Source: G963422275 sp963422275 (GTDB taxonomy: Bacteria > Pseudomonadota > Alphaproteobacteria > Rhodobacterales > Rhodobacteraceae). From it: a stretch of DNA of 64,000 nt. Each line of letters begins with the position of its first letter. Within the stretch, counting starts at the first letter, position 1. The stretch covers positions 2,976,001 through 3,040,000 of the forward strand of contig OY729418.1 in NCBI GenBank assembly GCA_963422275.1. Direction: 5' to 3'. A program made the translations under genes and the position numbers. The notes below the pieces were generated by a model that was not told the DNA's origin, did no database searches, and saw nothing but the letters and a program-made list of their open reading frames with translations. Shown piece by piece: positions 36,849 through 46,990 of the stretch.

Positions 36849-37304
36849 GCATTGATTTTAGGCACCCGACGCTCGATTGCAATAGTCATGCAAATGGGTC
36901 CGATGAGCGGGAATCCGATCCTGACTGGAAACGGGCAGCCTGTCATTGTGCTTTCAGGGTTGAAAATTCGAGGACACGGGTGCCTAGGCAAGCTTTGCCG
37001 CAGTCTTGCGACTGGTCTCGGGGCCAAGAGCCCGTCAAACTCCTCGGCAGGCCGCGAAACCGACGGCAATTTCCCCGTTTGGCTTGACAAGTACAGGGAT
37101 GAATGGAGATCGGCCCGCTTCCGCTGGGATTGCGAGATCAATCTGTTCTTCGACGTGTTGCAGCTGGCGGTTATGACAATTGTGCATGGTCGTCGAACTC
37201 TTGGGATGCCAGATTCCTGGCACTGATTGAATGGGTCAGGAAGACATGCTCTTGGTCAGTCTGGAGTGTGTTTCCCAGACCTCAACAAGTGGCGGACGCA
37301 TCGC
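36849..37304. other. Intergenic region upstream of the nitrate operon
   Basis: No gene is recognised; short frames on both strands lack motifs. The dyad GTCTGG-N10-CCAGAC at 37259-37280 lies about 25 bases upstream of the predicted narK promoter and could bind an activator. A good FNR box (TTGAT-N4-ATCAA) was not found; TTGAATGGGTCAG near 37227 is only a poor match. Confidence 0.4.
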
Positions 37305-37333
37305 TTGACTTCGGTGGCGAGATTCCTTACACT
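37305..37333 (+). promoter_or_regulatory. Predicted promoter of the narK-narGHJI operon
   Basis: TTGACT (37305-37310), 17-base spacer, TACACT (37328-37333). The first narK start lies 74 bases downstream. The dyad at 37259-37280 is centred near -70, a position used by nitrate-responsive activators; its sequence is not a recognisable NarL or FNR site. Confidence 0.45.
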
Positions 37334-37406
37334 GGCCATCGGCAGACGCGCGGCTTTGAAAGCTTTTGTATCTGCTGAATGTTAGTCCAGCGAGAGGGAT
37401 GTGGGT

Positions 37407-38750
37407 ATGCACAATCTCGAAGGAGTGACAGCAGGCAAGCAGCACCGGATGCTCGGTGTGAGCACGATCGCCTTTACGGCGTGCTTTGCCGTCTGGACTA
37501 TTTTTTCGATCATTGGTGTCAGAATCAAGCAGGAGCTCGGTCTCTCCGAGACGGAATTCGGATTGTTGGTCGCGACGCCAGTCCTGACAGGTTCAGTCAG
37601 CCGCATTTTCTTCGGTATCTGGACTGAACAGTACGGTGGGCGCCTCATCTACACCTTTCAGATGCTGGCGACAGCAGTCGCGACTTATCTGGTGTCTGTG
37701 GTCACGACCTACGAAATGTTCTTGGTCGCGGCACTTGGCATCGGCTTCGCCGGCGGGTCGTTCATAATTGGCGTCGCTTACGTTTCTCGGTGGTACTCGG
37801 AGAAGGCTCAAGGTACTGCTCTCGGGATATTCGGTGCAGGCAACGTCGGCGCCGCCGTGACTAACTTCGGGGCACCGTTTCTGGTTCTGGCGTTCGGCTG
37901 GGAACAGACCGCCCAGATATATGCATTCATGCTGGCGGGCATGGCCGTCATTTTCTACTTGCTGACCGAGGACGACCCGTCGCACAAGGAGCGCACTAAG
38001 AGCGGCGCCGGACATGTCTCGACCATGGAGCAGCTAAAGCCGCTGAGAAACCTGCAGGTATGGCGCTTTGCCACCTATTACTTCTTCGTGTTCGGCGCAT
38101 TCGTGGCGCTGGCGAGTTGGCTGCCGCGCTATTACGTTGGCGCGTACGGGCTGGAACTAGGCATGGCGGGCATGCTGGCGGCTGCATATGCAATGCCAGG
38201 TTCGGTGTTCAGAGCCTTGGGGGGCTGGATGTCCGACAGGTGGGGTGCACGTTCCGTCATGTATCTGACATTCGCTGTTTCACTTGGCTGCTTGTTGCTC
38301 CTGAGCTATCCGCAAACCCGCTACATTGTGAGCGGAATTGAGGGCCCGATCGAATTCACGTTTGGCTTGAGCTTGGGGTCGTTCGCTATCCTGACCGTGA
38401 TTCTCGGTTTCGTGATGTCGCTCGGCAAAGCTGCTGTCTACAAGCACATCCCTGTCTACTATCCGCACCATGTAGGAGCGGTCGGCGGTCTTGTGGGGAT
38501 GATTGGAGGACTCGGAGGGTTCGTTCTTCCGATCGCGTTCGGCATTCTCAACGATCTGACCGGTGTCTGGACCACCTGCTTCATGCTGCTTTTCGCGCTT
38601 GTGCTCGTGAGCTCGATCTGGATGCATGTCGCAATCAGGCTTATGGAACGCCGTCGTCATCCGGTCCTCATCGATGAGCGGTACCTTAGCGACGTTCCGG
38701 ACCAGCCGTATCCAAGACCTGATTCGCGGGCAGGTCGAAGCCAACAGTGA
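37407..38750 (+). CDS. narK: NarK-type nitrate/nitrite MFS transporter (first copy)
   Basis: A 447-residue, 12-helix carrier. The nitrate signature is GFAGGSFIIGVAYVSRWY followed by GTALGIFGAGNVGAAV; the second-half signature is around MSLGKAAVYKHIPVYYPHHV and GGLVGMIGGLGGFVLP. The NarK1 type generally imports nitrate with protons. ATG 37407 follows GAGAGGGA; a GTG two codons upstream is possible. First gene of the nar operon, 60 bases before the second narK. Confidence 0.9.
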   Translation: MHNLEGVTAGKQHRMLGVSTIAFTACFAVWTIFSIIGVRIKQELGLSETEFGLLVATPVLTGSVSRIFFGIWTEQYGGRLIYTFQMLATAVATYLVSVVTTYEMFLVAALGIGFAGGSFIIGVAYVSRWYSEKAQGTALGIFGAGNVGAAVTNFGAPFLVLAFGWEQTAQIYAFMLAGMAVIFYLLTEDDPSHKERTKSGAGHVSTMEQLKPLRNLQVWRFATYYFFVFGAFVALASWLPRYYVGAYGLELGMAGMLAAAYAMPGSVFRALGGWMSDRWGARSVMYLTFAVSLGCLLLLSYPQTRYIVSGIEGPIEFTFGLSLGSFAILTVILGFVMSLGKAAVYKHIPVYYPHHVGAVGGLVGMIGGLGGFVLPIAFGILNDLTGVWTTCFMLLFALVLVSSIWMHVAIRLMERRRHPVLIDERYLSDVPDQPYPRPDSRAGRSQQ

Positions 38751-38810
38751 ATTAAAGAAGGCGAAGCGGGCAACGAAGAAATTCTCGCGGGAGAAAGGAC
38801 CCGGCTTGCT

Positions 38811-40202
38811 ATGAACGCATCAGAGCGTCCCCAAAAGAACCGAGTGCTGATCGATTGGCGCCCGGACAACGAGGGCTTTTGGGAGTCGAGCGGAAGGTCG
38901 ATCGCCAAACGCAATCTCTGGATCTCGATCCCCTGCCTGCTTCTGGCATTTTCCGTCTGGCTGGTCTGGAGCGTGATCGTCGCGAAGCTTCCGGAAATTG
39001 GCTTCACCTACTCGATGGACCAGTTGTTCTGGTTGGCCGCGCTACCTGGCCTATCTGGAGCGACACTGCGGATTTTCTACTCCTTCATGGTACCAATTTT
39101 CGGCGGCAGGCTTTGGACAACTCTTTCGACCGCTTCGCTGCTGTTGCCTGCAGTCGGCATTGGGTTCGCCGTGCAGAATCCGGAGACACCTTACGGAATA
39201 TTTCTCTTGCTGGCACTTCTGTGTGGTCTCGGCGGCGGAAATTTTGCGTCTTCAATGGCCAACATCAGCTATTTCTTTCCGAAAGCCGAGAAGGGAAACG
39301 CACTCGCGCTCAATGCCGGTCTTGGCAACGCTGGCGTGAGTGTCATGCAGTTCGCCGTGCCGCTGGTGATCACGGCAGGTGTCTTTGGAACAGTCGTGGG
39401 GTCGCCCCAGACGGTGGCGAGCACTGGGGCGAGCCTGTGGTTGCAGAACGCGGGGTTCATTTGGGTTCCCTTCCTTGTCGTGGCGACAATTGCAGCATGG
39501 TTCGGAATGGACGACATTTCCACGATGAGGGCTTCGTTCCGCGAACAGTCAATCATTTTCAAGCGCAAGCACAATTGGATCATGTGCGTGCTGTATACTG
39601 GAACGTTCGGCTCGTTTATCGGGTATTCCGCCGGGTTTCCCTTGCTTGCCAAGACACAGTTCCCGCAGGTCGACTCGCTCCAGCTTGTCTTTCTCGGTCC
39701 CTTGGTCGGCGCGTTGAGTCGCGCGGCGACTGGCTGGGTTTCTGACCGTTACGGTGGAGGACGAGTGACCTTCTGGACCTTCCTTGTAATGATAGTTGCG
39801 GTAGGCGGTGTGCTGTTCTTCCTGTCGATCAAGGACAGTCCGGGTGCATTTTGGGGGTTCTTCGCGATGTTCTTGGTGCTGTTCTTCGCGACTGGGGTGG
39901 GAAACGCGTCCACATTCCAGATGATCCCCACAATAATGAGGCAAGAGGTGCGGCACCTGATGCCTGGGCTTGACGAGACTAATTTCATACTCCAGGCAGA
40001 GCGTGAATCGGCTGCAATCATCGCATTCACTTCCGCGATTGCCGCATATGGGGCCTTCTTCATCCCCAAGGTGTACGGGTCTTCCATTGCATTTACTGGC
40101 GGGCCGGAATTGGCGCTGTACCTGTTCATGGCTTTTTATGCTGTGTGCGTTGCCGTGACGGCCTTCTACTATACCCGGAAAGGGGCGCCCGTGCCTTGCT
40201 GA
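38811..40202 (+). CDS. narK: NarK-type nitrate/nitrite MFS transporter (second copy)
   Basis: A 463-residue carrier. Signature: LCGLGGGNFASSMANISYFF, then KGNALALNAGLGNAGVSVMQ. The second half has GPLVGALSRAATGWVSDRYG and GVGNASTFQMIPTIM. This is the NarK2 type, usually a nitrate/nitrite antiporter. In several proteobacteria the two types are fused or adjacent, as here. ATG 38811 is preceded by GGAGAAAGGA. Confidence 0.9.
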   Translation: MNASERPQKNRVLIDWRPDNEGFWESSGRSIAKRNLWISIPCLLLAFSVWLVWSVIVAKLPEIGFTYSMDQLFWLAALPGLSGATLRIFYSFMVPIFGGRLWTTLSTASLLLPAVGIGFAVQNPETPYGIFLLLALLCGLGGGNFASSMANISYFFPKAEKGNALALNAGLGNAGVSVMQFAVPLVITAGVFGTVVGSPQTVASTGASLWLQNAGFIWVPFLVVATIAAWFGMDDISTMRASFREQSIIFKRKHNWIMCVLYTGTFGSFIGYSAGFPLLAKTQFPQVDSLQLVFLGPLVGALSRAATGWVSDRYGGGRVTFWTFLVMIVAVGGVLFFLSIKDSPGAFWGFFAMFLVLFFATGVGNASTFQMIPTIMRQEVRHLMPGLDETNFILQAERESAAIIAFTSAIAAYGAFFIPKVYGSSIAFTGGPELALYLFMAFYAVCVAVTAFYYTRKGAPVPC

Positions 40203-40255
40203 CCCGACATCAAGGGACCCAGGGGGAATGAGCGCACAACAAGTCGAGGACGAAG

Positions 40256-43200
40256 ATGAGCAATTTGCTGGACCGCCTTAACTTTTTTTCAACCCGCAAC
40301 GTCGGAGTTTTCTCGGACGGGCACGGTGTAACAACCCGGGAGAGCCGGACATGGGAAGAGGGGTACAGGAAGCGCTGGCAGCACGACAAGATCGTGCGCT
40401 CCACCCACGGAGCGAACTGCACTGGCTCATGCTCCTGGAAGATCTACGTGAAGGGCGGGATCGTCACTTGGGAAACTCAGCAGACGGACTATCCGCGCAC
40501 TCGGCCCGACCTCCCCAACCATGAGCCTCGTGGCTGCAGCAGAGGCGCGAGCTACAGTTGGTATCTCTATTCCGGGAACCGGATCAAGTATCCCCTGGTC
40601 CGGTCGAAACTGGTCAGGATGTGGCGCGAGGCCCGCACCGGAATGTCTCCTGCTGCAGCTTGGAAATCGATTGTCCAGGATCCGAAGAAGCGTGCGGCCT
40701 ATACGAGCAAGCGTGGGATGGGCGGATTCGTGCGCTCGAATTGGGAAGAGGTCAACGAAATAGTTGCTGCGGCGAATGCCTACACCATCAGGACGTACGG
40801 TCCTGACAGGGTGGTCGGCTTTTCCCCGATTCCGGCCATGTCGATGGTTTCCTATGCGGCCGGCTCCCGCTACCTCTCATTGCTCGGCAGCGTATGCATG
40901 TCGTTTTACGATTGGTACTGCGACCTTCCCCCTTCCTCGCCGCAAACTTGGGGGGAACAAACCGACGTACCCGAGAGCGCCGACTGGTACAACTCCGGTT
41001 TCCTGATCCTGTGGGGATCGAATGTCCCGCAGACAAGGACACCCGACGCCCACTTCTACACAGAGGCGCGGTACAAGGGTGCCAAATCGGTCGTGGTCAG
41101 CCCCGACTATTCTGAAGCCGCGAAGTTTTCGGATGTGTGGCTGCATCCAAAGCAGGGTACGGACTCCGCGCTCGCAATGGCAATGGGACATGTGGTTCTC
41201 CGTGAATTCCACGTCGACCGTCAGGCAGAGTATTTTCGCGACTATGCTCGACGCTACACGGATATGCCGATGCTGGTCCGCCTGGCAAAGCAGAATGGCT
41301 GCTACGTCCCGGAGCGGCTGGTTCGAGCGTCGGACTTTTCCGATTCGCTCGGCCAGGAGAACAACCCGGACTGGAAGACGGTCGCCTTCGATCAAAACAG
41401 CGGCGGCGCGGTGGTGCCGGTTGGGTCCGTGGGGTTCCGGTGGGGCGAAAGCGGATCATGGAATCTCGCCGAACGGGATTCGTCCGGCAGCGAGACCAGC
41501 CTCCAGTTAAGCCTTGTTGCCGACGCCGACCACGACGTTGTCGCGGATGTCGGGTTTCCGTATTTCGGGAATCGCGAACATGACCATTTCAAGGGAACTG
41601 ATCATGAAGATGTCCTCGTCCGCAAGGTGCCGGTCAGGAAACTGCGGCTCGGTGACGGTGAAACCATGGTTGCGACCGTCCATGACCTGCTCATCGCCAA
41701 CTACGGTGTCGATCAAGGCCTTGGCGGCGACAATGTCGCGACTGACTACGATGACAAAGTTCCCTACACGCCGGCTTGGGCCGAGCACATCACGGGCGTG
41801 CCCAGGAAATCCATCGAAACCGTCGCGCGGGAGTTCGCGCGCAACGCCGAGAAGACGGGCGGAAGGTCGATGGTCATTCTCGGTGCGGGCCTGAACCACT
41901 GGTATCACATGGACATGAACTATCGAGGGATCATCAATCTCTTGATAATGTGCGGCTGCATCGGTCAGTCGGGCGGCGGGTGGTGCCATTATGTTGGGCA
42001 GGAGAAGCTGCGGCCGCAGACCGGCTGGCTTCCGCTGGCCTTTTCGCTCGACTGGGTGAGGCCGCCCCGCCACATGAATTCCACCTCCTTCTGGTATGCC
42101 CACACGGACCAATGGCGGTACGAGACCTTGGGTGTCGAGGAGATTCTGTCCCCGACGGCTCCTGATGGTTCTTGGGACGGAGCGCTCATTGACTTCAACG
42201 TTCGCGCCGAGCGAATGGGCTGGCTGCCGTCAGCGCCCCAGTTCAAGACAAATCCGCTTGATGTCGCGTCTGCCGCTCGCGGAGCGGGCTTGGAGATCAA
42301 GGACTACGTGGTCAAGGCACTGCGGGACGGCACGCTTCAAATGTCCTGCGAGGATCCAGACGATCCGGCGAACTGGCCGCGCAACCTCTTCGTGTGGAGG
42401 TCCAATTTGCTCGGGTCTTCCGGCAAGGGGCATGAGTACTTCCTGAAGCACCTGCTGGGGACTCAGCATGGCGTGATGGGCAAGGACTTGGGTGAAACCG
42501 GAGCGCGGAAGCCGCAGGATGTTGTTTGGCACGACAAAGCACCGGAAGGAAAGCTCGACCTGCTAGTGACAATCGATTTTCGAATGTCGACCACGTGCGT
42601 TTACTCGGACATCGTCCTTCCGACCGCGACTTGGTACGAGAAGAACGACCTGAACACGTCCGACATGCATCCTTTCATTCATCCGCTAACGGCGGCCGTC
42701 GATCCAGTGTGGGAGTGCCGGAGCGATTGGGATATCTTCAAGGGATTCGCAAAAACGTTTTCCAGCGTCGCTCCGGAAATTCTGGGCGTGGAGGAGGACG
42801 TGACTCTGACCCCGATCCTGCACGACACGCCGCTTGAGATCGCCCAAGCCCTGGATGTGAAGGACTGGAAGAAAGGGGAGGCAGAGCCAGTCCCCGGCAG
42901 GACCATGCCCCAGATAGCGGTTGTCAAGCGCGACTACCCGAATGTCTACAAGCATTTCACTGCACTTGGCCCGCTCTTGGACAAGCTGGGCAATGGCGGA
43001 AAGGGAATCAGCTGGGACACCGGGAAGGAAGTGGAGCGATTGAGGAGCCTGAACGGCACCGTAGTCGAGGAAGGGCCGACCAAGGGCCGGCCGAGCATTC
43101 TCAGCGACATCGACGCCACGGAAGTGATCCTGATGCTGGCGCCAGAGACCAACGGCGACGTCGCGGTGAAGGCATGGGAGGCGCTCGGCAGGTTCACTGG

Positions 43201-44002
43201 CCGCGACCACACCCACTTGGCTTTGCCGAAGCACGAGGAGAAAATCCGCTTTCGCGATCTCGTTTCTCAGCCGCGCAAGATCATCTCTTCGCCAACATGG
43301 TCCGGGCTGGAATCCGAGAATGTCTGCTACAACGCCGGCTACACCAACGTTCACGAGTTGATCCCATGGCGGACGTTGACTGGGCGTCAGCAGATCTACC
43401 AGGATCACCTCTGGATGCGCGCCTTCGGTGAGGGATTCTGTGTCTATCGACCGCCGATCGACACCAAGACGGTCAAGCCAATCATTGAGGAGAGAGACAA
43501 TGGCAACGCGCAACTGGTGCTGAACTTCATCACACCGCATCAGAAATGGGGCATTCACTCGACCTACACCGACAACCTCCTGATGCTGACGCTCAACCGG
43601 GGCGGTCCGGTCGCGTGGATCAGCGAGATCGATGCGGAGAAGGGCGGCATAGAGGACAACGATTGGATCGAGGCGTACAATGTCAACGGAGCTCTCACCG
43701 CTCGTGCCGTCGTGTCGCAACGCATCAAGGAAGGCACCATCTACATGTATCACGCGCAGGAGAAGATCGTGAACACGCCGGGTTCCGAGACGACCCGAAA
43801 ACGCGGCGGAATCCACAATTCTGTGACGAGGGCGGTGGTCAAGCCGACCCACATGATCGGTGGATACGCACAGCAGTCCTACGGCTTCAATTACCATGGC
43901 ACTGTGGGGTCAAATCGCGATGAGTTCGTTATCGTCCGCAAAATGCGCGAAGTTGACTGGCTCGAACGTCCCGCAGATCAAAGAACGGAGGCAGTTCAAT
44001 GA
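40256..44002 (+). CDS. narG: Respiratory nitrate reductase alpha subunit NarG
   Basis: A 1248-residue molybdoenzyme, normal NarG length. The FS0 4Fe-4S cluster is bound by His and Cys in STHGANCTGSCSWKIYVKGG and RGCSRGASYSW. The molybdenum-site Asp region is GSVCMSFYDWYCDLPPSSP with WGEQTDVPESADWYNS following. Cofactor motifs include WGSNVPQTRTPDAHF and LVTIDFRMSTTCVYSDIVLP. It reduces nitrate to nitrite on the cytoplasmic side. Its stop overlaps narH by 4 bases. Confidence 0.97.
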   Translation: MSNLLDRLNFFSTRNVGVFSDGHGVTTRESRTWEEGYRKRWQHDKIVRSTHGANCTGSCSWKIYVKGGIVTWETQQTDYPRTRPDLPNHEPRGCSRGASYSWYLYSGNRIKYPLVRSKLVRMWREARTGMSPAAAWKSIVQDPKKRAAYTSKRGMGGFVRSNWEEVNEIVAAANAYTIRTYGPDRVVGFSPIPAMSMVSYAAGSRYLSLLGSVCMSFYDWYCDLPPSSPQTWGEQTDVPESADWYNSGFLILWGSNVPQTRTPDAHFYTEARYKGAKSVVVSPDYSEAAKFSDVWLHPKQGTDSALAMAMGHVVLREFHVDRQAEYFRDYARRYTDMPMLVRLAKQNGCYVPERLVRASDFSDSLGQENNPDWKTVAFDQNSGGAVVPVGSVGFRWGESGSWNLAERDSSGSETSLQLSLVADADHDVVADVGFPYFGNREHDHFKGTDHEDVLVRKVPVRKLRLGDGETMVATVHDLLIANYGVDQGLGGDNVATDYDDKVPYTPAWAEHITGVPRKSIETVAREFARNAEKTGGRSMVILGAGLNHWYHMDMNYRGIINLLIMCGCIGQSGGGWCHYVGQEKLRPQTGWLPLAFSLDWVRPPRHMNSTSFWYAHTDQWRYETLGVEEILSPTAPDGSWDGALIDFNVRAERMGWLPSAPQFKTNPLDVASAARGAGLEIKDYVVKALRDGTLQMSCEDPDDPANWPRNLFVWRSNLLGSSGKGHEYFLKHLLGTQHGVMGKDLGETGARKPQDVVWHDKAPEGKLDLLVTIDFRMSTTCVYSDIVLPTATWYEKNDLNTSDMHPFIHPLTAAVDPVWECRSDWDIFKGFAKTFSSVAPEILGVEEDVTLTPILHDTPLEIAQALDVKDWKKGEAEPVPGRTMPQIAVVKRDYPNVYKHFTALGPLLDKLGNGGKGISWDTGKEVERLRSLNGTVVEEGPTKGRPSILSDIDATEVILMLAPETNGDVAVKAWEALGRFTGRDHTHLALPKHEEKIRFRDLVSQPRKIISSPTWSGLESENVCYNAGYTNVHELIPWRTLTGRQQIYQDHLWMRAFGEGFCVYRPPIDTKTVKPIIEERDNGNAQLVLNFITPHQKWGIHSTYTDNLLMLTLNRGGPVAWISEIDAEKGGIEDNDWIEAYNVNGALTARAVVSQRIKEGTIYMYHAQEKIVNTPGSETTRKRGGIHNSVTRAVVKPTHMIGGYAQQSYGFNYHGTVGSNRDEFVIVRKMREVDWLERPADQRTEAVQ

Positions 44003-45531
44003 AAGTTCGCGCACAAGTTGGCAAGGTCCTGAATCTTGACAAGTGTATCGGGTGCCACACCTGTTCCGTGACGTGCAAGAATGTCTGGACCAGCCGGGAG
44101 GGCATGGAATACGCGTGGTTCAACAACGTGGAGACCAAGCCTGGGATCGGCTACCCCAAGAACTGGGAGAACCAGAAGCGATGGAACGGTGGGTGGAAGC
44201 GCACCCGCAATGGCAAAATCCATCCAAAGATCGGTTCCAAATGGCGGATTGTGGCCAAAATATTCGCCAATCCAGATCTTCCGGAGATCGACGACTATTA
44301 CGAACCATTCACCTTTGATTACGATCACCTTCAGTCGGCACCCGAATCCGAGGCCTCGCCGACCGCACGTCCAAGATCGCTTATCACGGGCGAGCGCATG
44401 GAGAAGATAGAGTGGGGACCGAACTGGGAGGAGATTCTCGGCGGCGAGTTCAAGAAGCGTTCTGAGGACTGCAATTTCGAGGGGATCGAAAAGGAAATCT
44501 ACGGGGCGTTCGAGAACACGTTCATGATGTATCTCCCACGCCTGTGCGAGCACTGCCTGAATCCGACTTGCGTTGCTTCGTGCCCTTCCGGTTCGATCTA
44601 CAAGCGGGAAGAGGACGGAATTGTCCTGATCGATCAGGAGAAGTGCCGCGGCTGGCGCATGTGCATTTCAGGATGCCCTTACAAGAAGATTTACTACAAT
44701 TGGTCGACCGGCAAGTCGGAGAAATGCGTCTTTTGCTATCCGCGAATCGAGGCTGGCGAACCAACTGTTTGCTCCGAGACATGCGTCGGGCGCATTCGAT
44801 ATCTCGGCGTCCTGCTCTACGATGCGGACCGGATCGAAGAGGCAGCTTCGGTCGCCGACGAACAAGACCTTTACAAGGCTCAGCTCGACATTTTTCTTGA
44901 TCCGAATGATCCCGCCATCATCGAACAGGCAAGGCGGGACGGTGTTCCCGATAACTGGATGGACGCGGCGAGGAACTCTCCGGTTCGCAAGATGGCTGTT
45001 GAATGGAAGGTGGCTTTCCCGCTGCACCCTGAATATCGCACGTTGCCGATGGTTTGGTACGTGCCGCCGCTGTCGCCAATTCAGTCGGCTGCGGAAGTCG
45101 GGCAACTTGGACTCTCTCGCGGCTTGCCTGATGTGCGCTCGCTTCGGATACCGATTCGATACCTCGCCAACCTGCTCACTGCGGGAAAGGAGGAGCCGGT
45201 GATGCTGGGGCTGGAGCGCATGCTGGCGATGCGGGCGTTCATGCGCGCGAAGACCGTTGACGGCGTCATCGACGAGGGCGTCGCGGAAAGGGTTGGCCTG
45301 ACGCCGCAGCAGATCCTCGACATGTACCAACTGATGGCGATCGCGAATTATGAGGATCGATTCGTCATTCCGACATCGCACAGGGAAACCGGCGAGAATG
45401 CCGAGGACCTGCGCGGCTCGTGCGGCTTCAGCTTTGGGAACGGTTGTTCGGGCAGCCTGACCGAAACGAGTCTCTTCGGACGGAGGAGGTCGGTGCCGGC
45501 TGACGCGGCAATGGCGGATGTCGCAAGATGA
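43999..45531 (+). CDS. narH: Respiratory nitrate reductase beta subunit NarH
   Basis: A 510-residue protein carrying four Fe-S clusters: LDKCIGCHTCSVTCKNVW, LCEHCLNPTCVASCPSG, KCRGWRMCISGCPYKK and KCVFCYPRIEAGEPTVC followed by SETCVGR. The Trp in CRGWRMC marks the 3Fe-4S cluster typical of NarH. It passes electrons from NarI to NarG. ATG overlaps the narG stop (ATGA). Confidence 0.97.
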   Translation: MKVRAQVGKVLNLDKCIGCHTCSVTCKNVWTSREGMEYAWFNNVETKPGIGYPKNWENQKRWNGGWKRTRNGKIHPKIGSKWRIVAKIFANPDLPEIDDYYEPFTFDYDHLQSAPESEASPTARPRSLITGERMEKIEWGPNWEEILGGEFKKRSEDCNFEGIEKEIYGAFENTFMMYLPRLCEHCLNPTCVASCPSGSIYKREEDGIVLIDQEKCRGWRMCISGCPYKKIYYNWSTGKSEKCVFCYPRIEAGEPTVCSETCVGRIRYLGVLLYDADRIEEAASVADEQDLYKAQLDIFLDPNDPAIIEQARRDGVPDNWMDAARNSPVRKMAVEWKVAFPLHPEYRTLPMVWYVPPLSPIQSAAEVGQLGLSRGLPDVRSLRIPIRYLANLLTAGKEEPVMLGLERMLAMRAFMRAKTVDGVIDEGVAERVGLTPQQILDMYQLMAIANYEDRFVIPTSHRETGENAEDLRGSCGFSFGNGCSGSLTETSLFGRRRSVPADAAMADVAR

Positions 45532-46256
45532 TCGCGACCCTGAAGGCGTTCTCGATTCTTCTGTGCTATCCTACGGCGGAAATCCGCGACGGATCTCCTG
45601 ATCTCGCTCGCGCAATTCGCGACGAGGGATTGGTACGGGAGCCCGGTCTCGGAAAGCTTCTCGCATTCCTGTCAGACTTCGAGGCACGGGACCTCTACGA
45701 CCTGCAGGAGCGGTACGTGCTGCTGTTTGATCGCACGCACTCGCTCTCTCTCCAATTGTTCGAGCATGTGCATGGGGAAAGCCGTGAACGCGGGCAGGCA
45801 ATGGTGAATCTGCTGCACCTGTACGAGCAGCGCGACCTCGCGATGGAGGGCGGAGAGTTGCCCGACTACCTGCCAATGTTCCTGGAGTTCGCGTCCACGC
45901 TGTCCTTGGCCGAAGCACGTGAAATGCTCCAGGAAATTCTTCATATCGTCAAGGTGCTTGAAGAAAGGCTGATGAAGCGGCGAAGCCCGTATGCCAGCAT
46001 TTTCAATGGAATCGAGGCATTTGCGGGCGGCTTGGAAAACGGGGCGGCGTTCGATATGGCCGACCTGCCAGATTCCGATCCGGAAGATCTCGCGGCTCTC
46101 GACAAGATGTGGGAGGACGCTCCGGTTACGTTTGGCCCGGGCAGTCCAGGCGGCTCCTGCCCGGCGGTGAGGGAGACGCTTGCACAGATGGACCCCCGGG
46201 AATCAGCAACCGGGAATCTGGATATAGTCAAGCAACTGGGAGGGTCTGCGTCATGA
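45528..46256 (+). CDS. narJ: Nitrate reductase assembly chaperone NarJ
   Basis: A 242-residue TorD/DmsD-like chaperone needed for molybdenum cofactor insertion into NarG. It contains FSILLCYPTAEIRDG, SLQLFEHVHGESRERGQAMV and GELPDYLPMFLEFASTL, all typical of NarJ. It overlaps narH and narI by 4 bases each. Confidence 0.93.
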   Translation: MIATLKAFSILLCYPTAEIRDGSPDLARAIRDEGLVREPGLGKLLAFLSDFEARDLYDLQERYVLLFDRTHSLSLQLFEHVHGESRERGQAMVNLLHLYEQRDLAMEGGELPDYLPMFLEFASTLSLAEAREMLQEILHIVKVLEERLMKRRSPYASIFNGIEAFAGGLENGAAFDMADLPDSDPEDLAALDKMWEDAPVTFGPGSPGGSCPAVRETLAQMDPRESATGNLDIVKQLGGSAS

Positions 46257-46957
46257 ACGCGGCATTCAATACCGCTGTATTTGGTATCTACCCATACATT
46301 GCGATTGTCGTGATGGTTGTAGGTTGCGTCATTCGTTACGATCGCGAGCCGTATACTTGGCGCTCCCAGTCCAGCCAGCTGTTGCGTCGGCACATGCTGA
46401 TAATGGGGTCAGTGCTGTTTCATTCGGGAATATTGATTGTGTTCTTTGGGCATTTCTTCGGTCTGCTCACCCCTCTCGCCTTTCTGGACTGGCTCGGGGT
46501 CGGCCACTCATTCAAGCAGGTTGCCTCAATGGCAGTCGGAGGAATCGCGGGATTCATTTCACTCGTGGGTGGATTGATGTTGCTCTACCGGCGGCTCGTC
46601 GATCCTCGTATCCGCAGAACATCTTCGAGCGGCGACATCGCAATCCTGGCACTGCTGAACCTGCAGCTCTTGCTCGGCCTTTCGACCATCTTGGCTTCGA
46701 TGGAACATCTGGACGGTTCGGAAATGGTTAAATTCATGTCTTGGGCACAGGGGCTGTACACTCTGGACATATCTGCATCCACGCATATCTTGGATGTCCA
46801 TTGGATCTACAAGTTGCACTTGTTCTTGGGATTGACCATCTTCCTCGTTTTCCCCTTCACCAGGCTTGTGCACATGCTTAGCGTTCCTGTTCGCTTCATT
46901 TGGCGGCCAGGTTACCAAGTGGTGCGCACCAATGAGCGACAATTGGCCAACCGCTGA
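46253..46957 (+). CDS. narI: Respiratory nitrate reductase gamma subunit NarI
   Basis: A 234-residue, five-helix diheme cytochrome b. Likely heme ligands are the histidines in VLFHSGILIVFFGHFFGL, and in HWIYKLHLFLGLTIFLVF with FTRLVHML. It oxidises quinol and anchors NarGH. ATG 46253 overlaps the narJ stop. Confidence 0.95.
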   Translation: MNAAFNTAVFGIYPYIAIVVMVVGCVIRYDREPYTWRSQSSQLLRRHMLIMGSVLFHSGILIVFFGHFFGLLTPLAFLDWLGVGHSFKQVASMAVGGIAGFISLVGGLMLLYRRLVDPRIRRTSSSGDIAILALLNLQLLLGLSTILASMEHLDGSEMVKFMSWAQGLYTLDISASTHILDVHWIYKLHLFLGLTIFLVFPFTRLVHMLSVPVRFIWRPGYQVVRTNERQLANR

Positions 46958-46990
46958 TCGTATTTACCGAAACTCGTTGGATTTATCGGA

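Noticed and set aside
36552..37226. A 224-codon plus-strand frame upstream of narK
   Set aside because: Its first part is the antisense of the Fe-S protein gene and the rest has no family motif or ribosome site.
42686..43897. A 403-codon open frame on the minus strand
   Set aside because: It lies entirely inside narG on the opposite strand, and narG has full family conservation there. High-GC shadow frame.
42500..45500. Possible selenocysteine or frameshift events in narG/narH
   Set aside because: Both frames are continuous with all cofactor motifs present; no in-frame TGA occurs.
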